From positions 4,526,001 through 4,590,000 of the forward strand of contig NZ_BLPG01000001.1 of assembly GCF_011764445.1 (NCBI RefSeq): a DNA stretch of 64,000 nt, given 5' to 3'. This stretch comes from Phytohabitans rumicis (GTDB lineage: Bacteria > Actinomycetota > Actinomycetes > Mycobacteriales > Micromonosporaceae). The notes below the pieces were generated by a model. That model was given only the letters and a program-made list of their open reading frames with translations, was not told the DNA's origin and did no database searches. The translations under genes were made by a program, and so were the position numbers. Every line of letters begins with the position of its first letter. The first letter of the stretch is position 1. Positions 9,440 to 19,225 of the stretch are shown here, piece after piece.

Positions 9440-9969
9440 TTAAACCGTTCCGGGGCGGGGCCGGACTCGCAGGCCACCTCGCGGATGCCGGCGGGCGCGC
9501 TCGTGCGCACCGGGATGTTGCAGACGTTGGTGCCGGCCGTGACGAGGGTCAGCGCGCCGGGGGAGCCCTTCGTCACCACGGCCAACGGATCCCGCCCGTT
9601 CACGGTCACCACGCTGTACTGCCACGTGCCGGCGCACAGTGGCGTGTCGGCGCGCACGGTCGCGGTGGCGCCGGACGGGAGCAGCCCGGAGGTATTGCGC
9701 AGCAGCGAGATCACCTGAGTGCCGCTGGGCGTGCCGTCGCATGCGACCGCCTGCGCCTCGCCGAACGTGCGGCTCGGGGTTGGCCCGAGCGTGGGCGGCA
9801 TGGAGGGGACGACCGCCGGCGGGGCCGTGGACGGGCCACTCTGCGGCGACGGCACCACGCTCCCCGGTGGATCGCGCAGCTCCGGGGGCACGCCACACCC
9901 GGTGGCCAGGGCGGCGCAGGCGAGCACGGCGGCCGCCGTACGCAAAGGGACGCGGGCGTGGGCAGGCAC
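9440..9969 (-). CDS. putative secreted lipoprotein, apparent frameshift at its 3' end
   Basis: Signal peptide with lipobox LATGC (Cys25), then a Pro/Ser-rich linker and a globular part (TWQYSVVTVNGRDPLAVV, with Cys residues in VACDG, TPLCAG, TNVCN and VACES that could pair). As it stands the frame runs about 220 bp into pheA, to 9208. One extra base in the G run 9452-9455 gives ...SGPAPGTV and a TAA at 9440, ten bases before the pheA start. I take that end, making 176 residues. Function unknown. Confidence 0.7.
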
Positions 9970-10050
9970 GCGACTCCTCGGGCATAGGTCAGGGTCGTTA
10001 CGACAGGCGACTCAATCCTAGGCGGACGGAGCCGTCAGTCCACGACCGAC

Positions 10051-10509
10051 TCACACCTCGCAGAAGAAGGTGAGCGAACCCGAGACCGTGCCCTCGTCGG
10101 AGATCGGCGTGGCGATGGCGTCCACCGTGGCCGCCTCGGGCGTGCCGCCCGCGGGCACCCGCAGCAGACCGCGCGCCAGCCGGCCGGAGGAGAGCGCCAG
10201 CAGCGGCGGAATCTTTTCGATCTCGGTCTCGGTCAGCTCGCTGCGGGCCTGGGTGAAGTCGACCAGGCGCAGCACCCCGTCGAGCAGCGACCGGCCGGTC
10301 GCCTCGGCCGGGCTACCGAGCCCGAGCAGCTGGCACGCGGACTCGGAGACCGCCACGATCGCGAAGTCGGCGTCGATCAGCAGGCAGGGCTCCGCGGCCG
10401 CCGCGACGGTGGCGGACCACAGCTCGACGCTGCTGCCGTACTCCGGCTCGATGCTCGTGCGAGCTTGCGGCACGAACGCTTCCGAGAGCGAGAGTTCGAC
10501 GTGCGCCAC
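10051..10509 (-). CDS. PAS-domain protein
   Basis: About 152 residues containing one PAS-like sensor domain: a WSATVAAAAEPCLLIDADFA strand pair, then IVAVSESACQLLGLGSPAEA and GRSLLDGVL. The C-terminus (SGSLTFFCEV) resembles the end of a PAS core. No output domain is attached. I chose GTG 10509 because GGAGG lies a few bases upstream; longer frames to 10728 lack any matching feature. The ligand and partner are unknown. Confidence 0.72.
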   Translation of the reverse strand: MAHVELSLSEAFVPQARTSIEPEYGSSVELWSATVAAAAEPCLLIDADFAIVAVSESACQLLGLGSPAEATGRSLLDGVLRLVDFTQARSELTETEIEKIPPLLALSSGRLARGLLRVPAGGTPEAATVDAIATPISDEGTVSGSLTFFCEV

Positions 10510-10618
10510 CCGCGCCTCCAATACAGTCCGCCGGCCCACCGCTACGCTAACCGGTTTTGGCGCCGATCGCCGACCCCGGTCCATCCGGCGGGTTTGTCCG
10601 GAACGGCTGGCTGGCACG

Positions 10619-11356
10619 CTACCGGCGGGCACTCCGCTTGTCAGCGGCCGTTCGGCCGTCCTCGTACCACCGGTAGTCGGCCGAGGACCGGTACGGAGCG
10701 TTGAGCCAAGTAGCCGGGTGGCGGGCAACCTGGGACAGCTTTTCCGCCGTGGCGGGACTGATGCGCTGGCCGCCGGCCACGAGCAGGCGGTCGAGCTCCC
10801 GGTGGGTGGCGACGAGACAGTCCTTCGGCAGCCCGTACACGCTGATCTGGCCGGATCCGACGAAGGTCAGCACCGGCGTGACCGGCACAGCCATGCCGAC
10901 CGCCGCGGAGAGTGCCTTGCTCGCGCGCTTGGCGTCGCGGCGGGCCTCGGCGAAGTAGCCGGGGCGCTTGCCGTTGATCTGCACGACGTCGCCAGCGATC
11001 ATGACGCGGGCCCGGCCATGGTCGGCGACCGTCACCGCGAAGAGGCCGCTCGGGCCGATCGCCAGGAACCCGGCGCGCTCGTCACGGGCGCGGCCGTCGA
11101 TGTCGAGCCAGGGAGCGGCGGGCACCTCGGTGCGCGGCCAGTCCACCACGTGCCACGCCGGGCCGAGGTGGTCCAGGCGGGTGAGCGCGCGGTTTCCGGC
11201 GGCTTCTACCCGCTTGGCGTCCCGCTCGGCGCGCCGCCGACGGGCCCACTCCAGCGGGGTGGGTCGAACCGCTTCGAGAACGGGGTGATGGTCGACATTG
11301 GGGACGGGGGAGCGCCCGCTGCGGGGGACAGCTCGACGCGCGGGGAAGACGGTCAT
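10619..11356 (-). CDS. nuclease-related domain (NERD) protein
   Basis: 245 residues. An Arg/Ala-rich N-terminal helix is followed by a NERD-like core: GNRALTRLDHLGPAWHVVDW, then LAIGPSGLFAVTV, INGKRPGYFAEA and VTPVLTFVGSGQISV. NERD is a nuclease-like fold usually linked to DNA processing; the catalytic set is only partly evident here. ATG 11356 is preceded by GGAGGT. It is divergent from arcA, with about 165 bp between the starts. Confidence 0.72.
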   Translation of the reverse strand: MTVFPARRAVPRSGRSPVPNVDHHPVLEAVRPTPLEWARRRRAERDAKRVEAAGNRALTRLDHLGPAWHVVDWPRTEVPAAPWLDIDGRARDERAGFLAIGPSGLFAVTVADHGRARVMIAGDVVQINGKRPGYFAEARRDAKRASKALSAAVGMAVPVTPVLTFVGSGQISVYGLPKDCLVATHRELDRLLVAGGQRISPATAEKLSQVARHPATWLNAPYRSSADYRWYEDGRTAADKRSARR

Positions 11357-11521
11357 CGCGGACCTCCGGCAAAAGGTCTCTCGAAGTTGTGGTTCCACTA
11401 CCGTACGTGGTTAGACGGGTACGGAAGAAGGAGTGACGGGGAGTGAGTGGGGATGAATGCCGCATTCACGACCCGCCTCTTTTGTCAGATAGCGCTACCC
11501 GACTGACCTACGCTGCCCATT

Positions 11522-12724
11522 GTGGCCCATTACGTGGATAGCGAGGTTGGCAGACTCGTCACAGTCCTCCTGCACCGCCCGGGTCCCGAGCTGGCCCGGC
11601 TGACGCCGCGCAACAACGATTCGCTGCTCTTCGATGCGATCCCGTGGGTGGGGCGGGCCCAGGAGGAACACGACGCCTTCGCGGGCGCCCTACGCGGGCG
11701 CGGCGTGGAGGTGCTCTACCTCAGCGCCCTGCTCGCCGAGACCCTGGCGATCGACGAGGCGCGCGCCGAGCTGACCGCGCTGGTGCTCGCCGACCTGCGG
11801 CTGGGCGACACGCTGCGCCGTCGGGTGGCCGACCACCTGACGTACCTCGACCCGGTTGGACTGTCCGATGTGCTCACCGCCGGGCTGGCGCACGAGGAGC
11901 TGCGCGGGCGTACCGGAGGGTTGGTCTACGCGCTGATGGACCAGCACGACTTCATCATCGACCCGCTGCCCAACCTGCTGTTCACCCGCGATTCGTCGGT
12001 GTGGGTCCGGGACCGGGCCGTGGTGACCAGTCTCGCGATGCCTGCCCGGCAGCGGGAGACCAGCCTGTTGCACGCGATCTACCGGCATCATCCGCGGTTC
12101 GCCGGCACGGCGCTGGTGTACGAGCCGTCGCTGGAGCCGGTCGAGGGCGGCGACGTCTTGCTGCTGGCGCCCGGCGTGATCGCGGTGGGGGTGGGGGAGC
12201 GGACCACGCCCGCAGGGGCCGAACGCCTGGCGCGGCGAGTGTTCGGCGAAGGGCTTGCGCACACCATCCTGGTGGTCCCGATCGCCCAGGAGCGGGCCAC
12301 GATGCACCTGGACACCATCGTGACGATGGTCGACGTGGACGCCGTCCTGATGTACCCGAACGTGGCGGACGCGCTCGTGGCGTACACGGTGATCGCCGGC
12401 GACGACGGGGAGCCGCAGGTGGACGGTCCGGCGCCGTTCCTGCGGGCGGCGGCGGACGCGATGGACCTGGATTCGCTGCGGGTCATCGACACCGGCCTGG
12501 ACCCGGTCACCGCCGAGCGCGAGCAGTGGGACGACGGCAACAACACGCTCGCCATCGAGCCCAGGCTCTGCGTCGCCTACGAGCGCAACGTCGAGACCAA
12601 CGCCCGGCTGGAACGCTCCGGCATCGAGGTCATCCCGATCCCCGGCTCCGAGCTGGGCTCCGGCCGGGGTGGCCCCAGGTGCATGTCCTGCCCGCTGGTC
12701 CGGGCTCCCCTCAACGCAGCGTGA
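11522..12724 (+). CDS. arcA: arginine deiminase
   Basis: 400-residue enzyme hydrolysing arginine to citrulline and ammonia. Family signatures include [19 protein letters not shown]-like [30 protein letters not shown], and the C-terminal RCMSCPLVR with the nucleophile Cys387. GTG 11522 is the start. No ornithine carbamoyltransferase or carbamate kinase is adjacent, so it is not part of a complete arc operon here. Its 3' end overlaps the convergent DUF5926 gene by 14 bp. Confidence 0.95.
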   Translation: MAHYVDSEVGRLVTVLLHRPGPELARLTPRNNDSLLFDAIPWVGRAQEEHDAFAGALRGRGVEVLYLSALLAETLAIDEARAELTALVLADLRLGDTLRRRVADHLTYLDPVGLSDVLTAGLAHEELRGRTGGLVYALMDQHDFIIDPLPNLLFTRDSSVWVRDRAVVTSLAMPARQRETSLLHAIYRHHPRFAGTALVYEPSLEPVEGGDVLLLAPGVIAVGVGERTTPAGAERLARRVFGEGLAHTILVVPIAQERATMHLDTIVTMVDVDAVLMYPNVADALVAYTVIAGDDGEPQVDGPAPFLRAAADAMDLDSLRVIDTGLDPVTAEREQWDDGNNTLAIEPRLCVAYERNVETNARLERSGIEVIPIPGSELGSGRGGPRCMSCPLVRAPLNAA

Positions 12725-13597
12725 GTTGGCGGCCCAGCAGGCCCTGCTTGGCGCGGCGGGCGGGGCCGTCCAATGGGGACTCGTCGGCGAGGGCGTCGGT
12801 GTAGCGCTTGGCGAAGTCGGCCACGGCGGCCTCCCACTCGGCGGCCTCCGGCTCGCGGGGGATGTCCCACACCGGCACCAGCCGGCCGTGCGCGCGGAAC
12901 ATGCCGGCGAACTTCGTGCCCTCGCCCAGGAGCAGCTCGCCAGCCGCGCCGAGCCGGGACAGCGCGTTCAGGGCGGCGTCCTCGTCGTCCGGCAGCACCC
13001 AGCGCACGTGGCTCTTCTCGGGCACGCGGCACCAGTACGCGGCCCGCGCCGACGCGAGCCGTACGGTCGGGTAGATGGAGGCGTTGGCCCGCTCCAGGGA
13101 CGCCTTCACGTTCGGGTCATCGGCCGCGTCGGCGTCCAGCCAGAACTCGAACGTGTCGTGCATCGTGATGTCGAGCACACCGTCGACCAGGATGTCCTGC
13201 AGCCGCGGGCCCTCGCCGGGCAGCGCCGGCACCGCGACCGTGCCGCCGGGCTCGGTCTGGAGCGCGGAGAGGATCGCCACCGCCAGGTCGCGCGAGACGT
13301 CCCCGGACTGCACGTGCCGCTGAAGTCCGACGAAGATCCGGCCGTCCGGCTTGGTCATCGCCGGCCAGGCCATGGGCAGGACGGTGGCCAGGGTGATCGG
13401 CCGGTCGCCGTGCTTCTCGACCAGCTCGGGGTCAGGTGCAGGGGAGCGGAGGCGGCCGGGACCAGCTCGCGCAGCGCGATCCACTCCGGCTCGTCGGCGA
13501 GACCCTCAAACGGCCGGGGTACGAAGATGTCCCGCAGCTTCTGGCGCTTGGGTGCCGCGTCGGTGGCGGACCGGGTGTGCTTACGACGCTTACTCAC
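12711..13597 (-). CDS. DUF5926 family protein, apparent 1-base frameshift
   Basis: Two overlapping frames form one gene. The first (from ATG 13597) gives [20 protein letters not shown], then [20 protein letters not shown] and SAPLHL. The second continues [20 protein letters not shown] to the end. One extra base in the G run 13428-13431 joins them through [12 protein letters not shown], for 295 residues. The family is common in actinobacteria and of unknown function. It has a basic N-terminus and no membrane segment. The stop overlaps arcA convergently. Confidence 0.8.
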
Positions 13598-13690
13598 GGG
13601 GTCTCCTGGATCACTCGCTGAGGCGCTGCTCCCTCACGGCGGTCCAGAATAGGCGTTATGCGCCCGGCGTGGGGCCAACGGCGCGGTGGA

Positions 13691-14143
13691 TCACGGACTT
13701 TCCCGCCGTTCGAGGTCGAGCGCGCCGGACAACTCCGCCCAGACGCTCTGGCCGAGGCCGTCGCGCTCCACGCCCCACCGGTCGGACAGCGCCGCCACGA
13801 TGCTCAGGCCGCGCCCGTCGAGCGCGTCGGTCGGGATCGTGCGGATCCGGGGCGGGTTGTCCGCTCCACCGTCGGTCACGCGGACCTCGATGACGTCGCC
13901 GTCGGTGCCGGATGAGCCGGGCCGCAGCCGCCACGCCACCCGGATCACGCCCCCGGGGAGTGGCTCGGCGTGCCGTACGGCGTTGCCGACCAGCTCGGCC
14001 AGCACCGCGACCGCGTCAGCGAGCAGCGCCGGATGGACCGTGTCGCCGAGCTCGGAGGTGAGGCGCTGGCGCGCGATCCGGGCACCGCGGGGATGGTGCG
14101 GGATGACTACGCACCACGCTCGTTCGGCTAGTGCCATCGACAC
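13691..14143 (-). CDS. ATP-binding protein, anti-sigma-factor-like (HATPase_c)
   Basis: About 150 residues with a GHKL ATPase fold of the SpoIIAB/RsbW type used as anti-sigma or regulatory kinases. N-box: LAELVGNAVRHA. G1 box: VTDGGADNPP. G2-like: DGRGLSIVAALSDRWGV. I prefer GTG 14143 (AGGAGG seven bases upstream) over ATG 14137. It follows the sensor kinase gene by about 20 bp on the same strand, so the two are probably cotranscribed. The partner sigma factor is not identifiable. Confidence 0.85.
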   Translation of the reverse strand: MSMALAERAWCVVIPHHPRGARIARQRLTSELGDTVHPALLADAVAVLAELVGNAVRHAEPLPGGVIRVAWRLRPGSSGTDGDVIEVRVTDGGADNPPRIRTIPTDALDGRGLSIVAALSDRWGVERDGLGQSVWAELSGALDLERRESP

Positions 14144-14163
14144 GATCGCGCCTCCTGCCTGAG

Positions 14164-15624
14164 CTAGCCGCGCGGGAGTCGCACCTCTGCGACCGTACCG
14201 CCCCCTTCGCGTGGACGAAGGGAAACCCATCCGTTTTGTCGCTCGACGATCCTTCTAACGAGATAGAGGCCCAAACCGGTCCCTGGATACCTCCTCCGAT
14301 CACCTTGCTCGCCCTGCCAAAATCGGTCGAAAGCGCGCTCAACGTGCTCGGGACGTACCCCAATGCCCCGGTCGCTAACCCGAAATACGACAGTTCTCTC
14401 GTCGACCTCAGCCGTCACCTCGACGAAAGAGTCCGGGTTTGAGTACTTTTCGGCATTAGTGGCCAACTCGGTCAGCACCGTCGCCATACTCGCCCGGTCG
14501 CCGAGCGCCTTCGGCAGGTCGTCGGGCAACTGGATGGACAGCCGCCGGCGCAGGTCCGCCGGGAGCGCGGCCACCGCCGACCGCAGCGCCTCCACCAGGT
14601 CAAACGGCATTGGCGGGGCGCCGCCCACCTGACCCCCGTCGTTGGCGGCGGACAGCAGCCGGTCGACCAGCCGGGCGAGCTCACCGGCGCGCAGCCCGAT
14701 GACGCGCGCCGCCTCCCGCCGGTCGGGCTCGGAAAGCGAGTCCCAGTGGTTGCACAGCGTGTCCGCGTACCCCTTGATGACGGTGACCGGCGTGCGGAGC
14801 TCGTGGCTGGTGACCGCGACGAAGAGGTCGCGGTCGTGATCGCGCCGGTACTGGTCGGTCGTGTCGCGGAACGTGACGACCTGCGACTCGAACGCGCCCG
14901 GCAGCTCGCCCGCGGTGATCTTCAGCCAGCGGCCGTCGCGGGTGCGGTGGTCGAGCACCTGGCCGGGCGGGGGCACCGGAAAGGGCAGCGGCTGGCCCAG
15001 CATCTTGGCCGAGGACAGGCCGGTGACCTGCTCGGCGGCCGGGTTCCACAGCCGGACGGCCAGGTCGCGGTCGACGACCGCCAGCCCGTCGGCCAGCGCG
15101 GCGATCACCGGGCCGTCGCCGTGCACGGGCAGGCCCGCCTGGTCGCCGTACATGTGGGCGATGCAGGTCGCCAGGTACGCCATGAGCGCGTGGTGCTCGG
15201 CGTCGGGCTCGTCGCCGGTGTCGGCGAAGTACGCGTGCAGGCTGCCGATCAGCAGCCCGCGGATCTCGGTGCGCGCGTAGAGCATGCCCCGCAGCCCGCG
15301 CCCGCGAAGCTGCTGGGCGAGGCCGATGTCGAGGGCGTCGACCGGGAGAGCCTGGGTGCGCGGGCCGGCGAGCAGCCGCGCGATCGCCGGGTCGGACGTG
15401 TCGACCGGCCGGCCCAGCGCCCAGTCGGTGGCGCCGTTGGCCGCGATGATCCGACCCCCGGCCGGGCCGAACTCGACGAACGCCATCCCGTCGGCCCGCA
15501 GCGCCCGCTGCCCCAGCGCCAGCAGCCGGGTGAGCACCGGCAGGCCGGACTGGCCGGAATTGGTCATCTCGATGACAAGGGCCTGTCCGGCGATGAGAGC
15601 GGCATAGTCGGGACGCTCCGGCAT
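14164..15624 (-). CDS. soluble sensor histidine kinase (GAF-PAS-HisKA-HATPase)
   Basis: 486 residues without membrane helices. An N-terminal GAF-like region (about 15-165) is followed by a PAS domain (about 175-270, with DGLAVVDRDLAVRLWNPAAE). The HisKA dimerisation box holds the phospho-acceptor His in VTSHELRTPVTVIKGY. The HATPase_c part has N-box ELATNAEKYSN, VSDRGIGV and GTGLGLYLVRRIVE. No response regulator is adjacent; the next gene down is a GHKL anti-sigma-like protein. Confidence 0.92.
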   Translation of the reverse strand: MPERPDYAALIAGQALVIEMTNSGQSGLPVLTRLLALGQRALRADGMAFVEFGPAGGRIIAANGATDWALGRPVDTSDPAIARLLAGPRTQALPVDALDIGLAQQLRGRGLRGMLYARTEIRGLLIGSLHAYFADTGDEPDAEHHALMAYLATCIAHMYGDQAGLPVHGDGPVIAALADGLAVVDRDLAVRLWNPAAEQVTGLSSAKMLGQPLPFPVPPPGQVLDHRTRDGRWLKITAGELPGAFESQVVTFRDTTDQYRRDHDRDLFVAVTSHELRTPVTVIKGYADTLCNHWDSLSEPDRREAARVIGLRAGELARLVDRLLSAANDGGQVGGAPPMPFDLVEALRSAVAALPADLRRRLSIQLPDDLPKALGDRASMATVLTELATNAEKYSNPDSFVEVTAEVDERTVVFRVSDRGIGVRPEHVERAFDRFWQGEQGDRRRYPGTGLGLYLVRRIVERQNGWVSLRPREGGGTVAEVRLPRG

Positions 15625-15694
15625 GCCCAGAGTCTGCCCTGTGGGACTCCCACTTCGCTATTGGTGCGCTTCCACGCTGTCGCGTGGATTCGTC

Positions 15695-16483
15695 CTACCG
15701 GCCCAGGTGGTCCAGGACCATCCGGGGTCGGTCGGTGATGATGCCCTCCACGCCGTACGCCTCGATCAGGTCCAGGTCGGCGGTCTCGTTGACGGTCCAG
15801 ACGTACACGGGGTGGCCGGCCTCGCGCAGGTGCGGCACGAGCTGCGGGCGGGCCCGGACCAGGTCGATCCCCGGCCCCGCGACGTGCGCGCCGAACGGCA
15901 GCCGCCCGCGCCGGAGCAGGCCGGGCGGCAGCACCTCCAGCAGCAGCACGGTGGGCAGCTCGGGGGCCAGCGCGCGCACCCGCCGGACCGCGAGCGCGGA
16001 GAAGGACATGACGGTCACGCGTACCCGCTGGTCGGGCGAGGGTGTGGCGAGCCCGTGCTGGCGCAGCAGCGCGACCAGCCGGCGCTCAACCTCCGGGCCC
16101 TGCTTGGCGGGGTGCTTCGTCTCGATCAGCAGCCGTACGTCGCGGTCCGCCGCCCGGACGGCGGTGAGCAGGCGGTCGAGCGTGAGCAGCCGGGTGCGGT
16201 CGGGGTCGGGCGGGTCGTCGCCGTTCACGCTCTCGTGCCAGGAGCCGAAGTCCAGCCGCTCCAGCTCGGCGAGGGTGTACGCGCTGACCAGCCCGCGGCC
16301 GTTGCTGGTGCGCTCCAGCCGCCGGTCGTGGACGCAGACCAGGTGGCCGTCGCGGGTCAGCCGGACGTCGCACTCCAGCCCGTCGACGCCTTCGTCGAGG
16401 GCCCGGAGGTACGCCGCGAGGGTGTGCTCCGGCAGCGCGGCGGACGAGCCCCGGTGCGCGAAGACGAGGGTGTGGGCGCCCAC
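15695..16483 (-). CDS. glycerophosphodiester phosphodiesterase
   Basis: 262-residue GDPD-family TIM barrel hydrolysing glycerophosphodiesters to glycerol-3-phosphate and an alcohol. Catalytic signatures are FAHRGSSAALPEHTL near the N-terminus, LECDVRLTRDGHLVCVHD, and ETKHP later. There is no signal peptide, so it is cytoplasmic (UgpQ-like). The GTG start at 16483 directly abuts the stop of the upstream rhodanese gene, suggesting cotranscription. Confidence 0.93.
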   Translation of the reverse strand: MGAHTLVFAHRGSSAALPEHTLAAYLRALDEGVDGLECDVRLTRDGHLVCVHDRRLERTSNGRGLVSAYTLAELERLDFGSWHESVNGDDPPDPDRTRLLTLDRLLTAVRAADRDVRLLIETKHPAKQGPEVERRLVALLRQHGLATPSPDQRVRVTVMSFSALAVRRVRALAPELPTVLLLEVLPPGLLRRGRLPFGAHVAGPGIDLVRARPQLVPHLREAGHPVYVWTVNETADLDLIEAYGVEGIITDRPRMVLDHLGR

Positions 16484-16819
16484 CTACAGGACGCGGGCCG
16501 GCTGCCCGTCCTCACTGACCAGTTCGCGGCCGGACGCCGCCCAGTCCTGCATGCCGCCGTCGAGGTTGCTGACGTTGTCCCACCCGTTGCCGAGCAAATA
16601 GGCCACGACCTGGCCGGAGCGTCCGCCGGAGCGGCACACCACGACGATGTCGCCCTCGGAGGGCACCTCGGAGAGGCGGGCCGGAACGTCCATCATCGGC
16701 ACGTGGTGGGCGCCGGGCGCGTGGCCGGCGGACCATTCGTCCGGCTCACGGACGTCGAGCAGGAAAGCACCGTCGGGAATCTCGGTGGTGGTCACCGTAG
16801 GAATGTGAGGTCCGAACAC
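16484..16819 (-). CDS. rhodanese-like domain protein
   Basis: Single rhodanese domain of about 110 residues with the active-site loop VVVCRSGGRSGQV (catalytic Cys) and LLDVREPDEWSAGH early on. The family transfers sulfur or acts as a persulfide carrier. I chose GTG 16819 (starting FGPHIPTVTTTEIP) because it begins just downstream of the LCP stop at 16834. The alternative GTG 16852 would overlap that gene. Confidence 0.88.
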   Translation of the reverse strand: MFGPHIPTVTTTEIPDGAFLLDVREPDEWSAGHAPGAHHVPMMDVPARLSEVPSEGDIVVVCRSGGRSGQVVAYLLGNGWDNVSNLDGGMQDWAASGRELVSEDGQPARVL

Positions 16820-16833
16820 GTTGGTAACTGTAA

Positions 16834-17757
16834 CTAGAGATTGTTGATCCACCGCGGGTTGGCGGCGGCCCAGCCCGCGAGGTCCGCGCGCGAGATCGCC
16901 GCGAAGAGCCCATCGGCCGGATCGTCCAGCACCGCGTACGAGGTGCCGTTGATCATGTCGGGATGCGAGGGGATCTGGACCCCCACCAGGCCGTCGGCCC
17001 GCAGGCCGCGCAGCGCGAAGATCAGATCTTCCAGGGGTACGTCGTTGGTGTCGACGGTCAGCGAGGATCCGACTGCGCGGATGAGTCCGTCCAGCTTGAG
17101 GGGGTTGGTCACCATCCCGGCGTCCGTCGCCTTGGTCATGATCGCCTTGAGGATCTGCTGATGGTGGCGCTGCCGGTCGTAGTCGCCGGCCGGCAGGTCG
17201 TAGCGCTGCCGGGCGTAGTCGAGCGCCATGGCCCCGGACATCGTCTGGCAGCCCACGGTGAAGAGCCGCCCGGTGTGGATCGAGCGGGTCTGGTGGTCCA
17301 CGCAGATCGTCACCCCGCCGAGCAGGTCGATGACGTGCCGAAACCCGGAAAAGTCGATGATCGCGGCGCCGTCGAACGGCACGCCGATGAGCCTGGTCAA
17401 CGTGGCGGAGAGCAACTGGGCCCGGCCGAACTGGTAGGCCGCATTGATCTTGTCGGTGCCGTAGCCGGGGATCTCCACCTGGAGGTCGCGCGGCACCGAG
17501 ATCAGGTACGCCTGGTCCAGCCCGGCCGGGATGTGGGCGATCACGATGGTGTCCGCCCGCTGGCCGCCCGCGGGGTTGGCCGCCCGCAGGTCCGAGCCGA
17601 TGATCAGATAGTTGAGCGGCCCGCTCACCGTGCTCCGGTTGCGCCGGGCCGCCTCGTCCAGCAGCCGTTCCTGGGAGACCGCCCGCTGGTACCGCTCGAC
17701 GATCACCTGGAGGCCGACCCCGCCCGCCCCGGCCAACAGCAGGAGCACCAAGCCCAC
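16834..17757 (-). CDS. LCP (LytR-CpsA-Psr) family protein 1
   Basis: LCP phosphotransferase attaching undecaprenyl-linked glycopolymers to peptidoglycan outside the membrane. One N-terminal membrane anchor is followed by the LCP core with GSDLR, ADTIVIAHI, SVPRDLQVEIPGYGTDKINA and ALDYARQRYDLPAGDYDRQR, which hold the conserved Arg/Asp residues. GTG 17757 starts inside the anchor and lacks a ribosome site. The same frame is open up to the stop of the upstream gene and would add a basic cytoplasmic segment (RRPAPRWAKLAIG) if a CTG at 17880 is used, so the true start is uncertain. Confidence 0.88.
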   Translation of the reverse strand: MGLVLLLLAGAGGVGLQVIVERYQRAVSQERLLDEAARRNRSTVSGPLNYLIIGSDLRAANPAGGQRADTIVIAHIPAGLDQAYLISVPRDLQVEIPGYGTDKINAAYQFGRAQLLSATLTRLIGVPFDGAAIIDFSGFRHVIDLLGGVTICVDHQTRSIHTGRLFTVGCQTMSGAMALDYARQRYDLPAGDYDRQRHHQQILKAIMTKATDAGMVTNPLKLDGLIRAVGSSLTVDTNDVPLEDLIFALRGLRADGLVGVQIPSHPDMINGTSYAVLDDPADGLFAAISRADLAGWAAANPRWINNL

Positions 17758-17901
17758 GCCGATGGCGAGCTTCGCCCAGCGCGGGGCGGGACGCCGTTCC
17801 TGAGCAGGTGGCGACGTGGCTGGCTGCGGTGGTGTGTCCGTCTCGCCTCCCGGACCGGCTGGGCTGCTACTTTCCGCCAGCGTACGGTCCGAATTGCGGC
17901 T

Positions 17902-19097
17902 TTATTTCTCGTTCGCGAGAATGGTCGGGTTGTCCAGCACGAACTGACCCAGGGTGTCCTTCTTGACCGCCTGGAACATGTCGACGCTGACCGGGTTCAG
18001 CACCTCTTTGCCCGCGCTGTTGCTGCTGAACGTGCCGTTGTTGGTGCGCAGCAGCACGAGGTCGTTGGCGGCCACCCCGCGCATGGTGAAGAGGAAGTCG
18101 GCCACGCTCGCCCCGCCGGTGTCGAGGATGAACGCCTTGCCGGCCGCCTTGACGAGTGCCTTGATCTTCAGCGGGTTGGTCATCCCGCTGTCCACCGCCT
18201 TCTTCGCCATGGCCTTGATGAGCTGCTGCTGGTGGCGCTGGCGGTCGTAGTCGCCGTTCTTCAAGCCGTACCGCTGGCGGGAGTAGTCGAGCGCCTCCCA
18301 GCCCTTCATCTCGCGGCAGCCGGGCTTGTAGACGATCGGCTCCTTCTTGCCGCTCATCTTCTTGGCGATCGCGTTCCACTCGGGCTTGCCGTCGACGTAC
18401 ATCATGTGGTGCGACTTGACCTCTTGGTCCACGCACATGCGGACCGTGCCGAGGGCGTCGATCACGTCCCGGAAGCCGTAGAAGTTGATGATCGCGGCGC
18501 CGTCGAAGCTGATCCCGGTGAGGTTTCGGATCGTCTGCGCCATGAGCTGCGCGCCGCCGGCGAGACCGCCGCCGTTTTGCACGCCGTGGAAGAACGCCTC
18601 GGTGGCCTTGGCCGTGCCGCCCGGGTACCTGCTCTTCGGGAACGCCGGCACCTGCACCTCGGTGTCCCGCGGGATCGAGATCAGGTACGCCTGGTCGTGG
18701 CTGGCCGGGATGTGCAGGATGATGATCGTGTCGGCCCGGGTGTCGGTGACGTCCTTGCCGACCCGGGTATCCACGCCGAGCAGCAGCAGGTCGATGGGCC
18801 CGTCCAGGCTCTTGCCGCCCTCGGCGTCGGTCTTGCCGGCACCGCCGACCAGGTTGTCGGTCTCGATGTTGCCGGTGACCTGCCCGATCAGGGCCTTGCT
18901 GCCGACGATGGCCCCACCGCTCGCCATCATGACCACCGCACCGAAGACGATCATCAGCCGCGCCCAGAGCGGATCCTTGCGCCTGCCCCTGGGGGTGGGT
19001 GCGGCGGCCGAGGAGGACTTCTTGGTGGGGGCTTGACGGGAGTGGATGCGGCGGCCTGACTCAGCGACGACGGGCGTCGGGGGGTCTGTACCGGCAT
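17902..19097 (-). CDS. LCP family protein 2, apparent 1-base frameshift near the N-terminus
   Basis: LCP core with LLLLGVDTRVG, RADTIIILHIPASHDQAYLI, SIPRDTEVQVP, INFYGFRDVIDALG and ALDYSRQRYGLKNGDYDRQR. An internal ATG at 18954 gives 350 residues but truncates the basic stretch before the anchor. The upstream ATG 19097 (MPVQTPRRPSSLSQ) reads into the core if the G run 19027-19031 had one more base, producing VKPPTKKSSSAAAPTPRGRR before DPLWARLM. This matches the start of the next paralogue (RRRRDPLWARI). Corrected length is 398 residues. Confidence 0.85.
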
Positions 19098-19225
19098 GCT
19101 CGACTCCAGGCAGGCAACAGGGGGCTAGCCCACTGTACGGACACCGTCCCGTTCCCGCGAGTTCTCCTTGGTTTCAGATTCGTGTCTTCCGATGGATGGT
19201 TCGCCGCAAATCGGGGCGTACTCGG

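Noticed and set aside
11400-11521. Possible -35/-10 promoter (TTGTCA ... TACGCT) for arcA
   Set aside because: Spacing of about 21 bp and weak hexamers make it unconvincing without transcript data.
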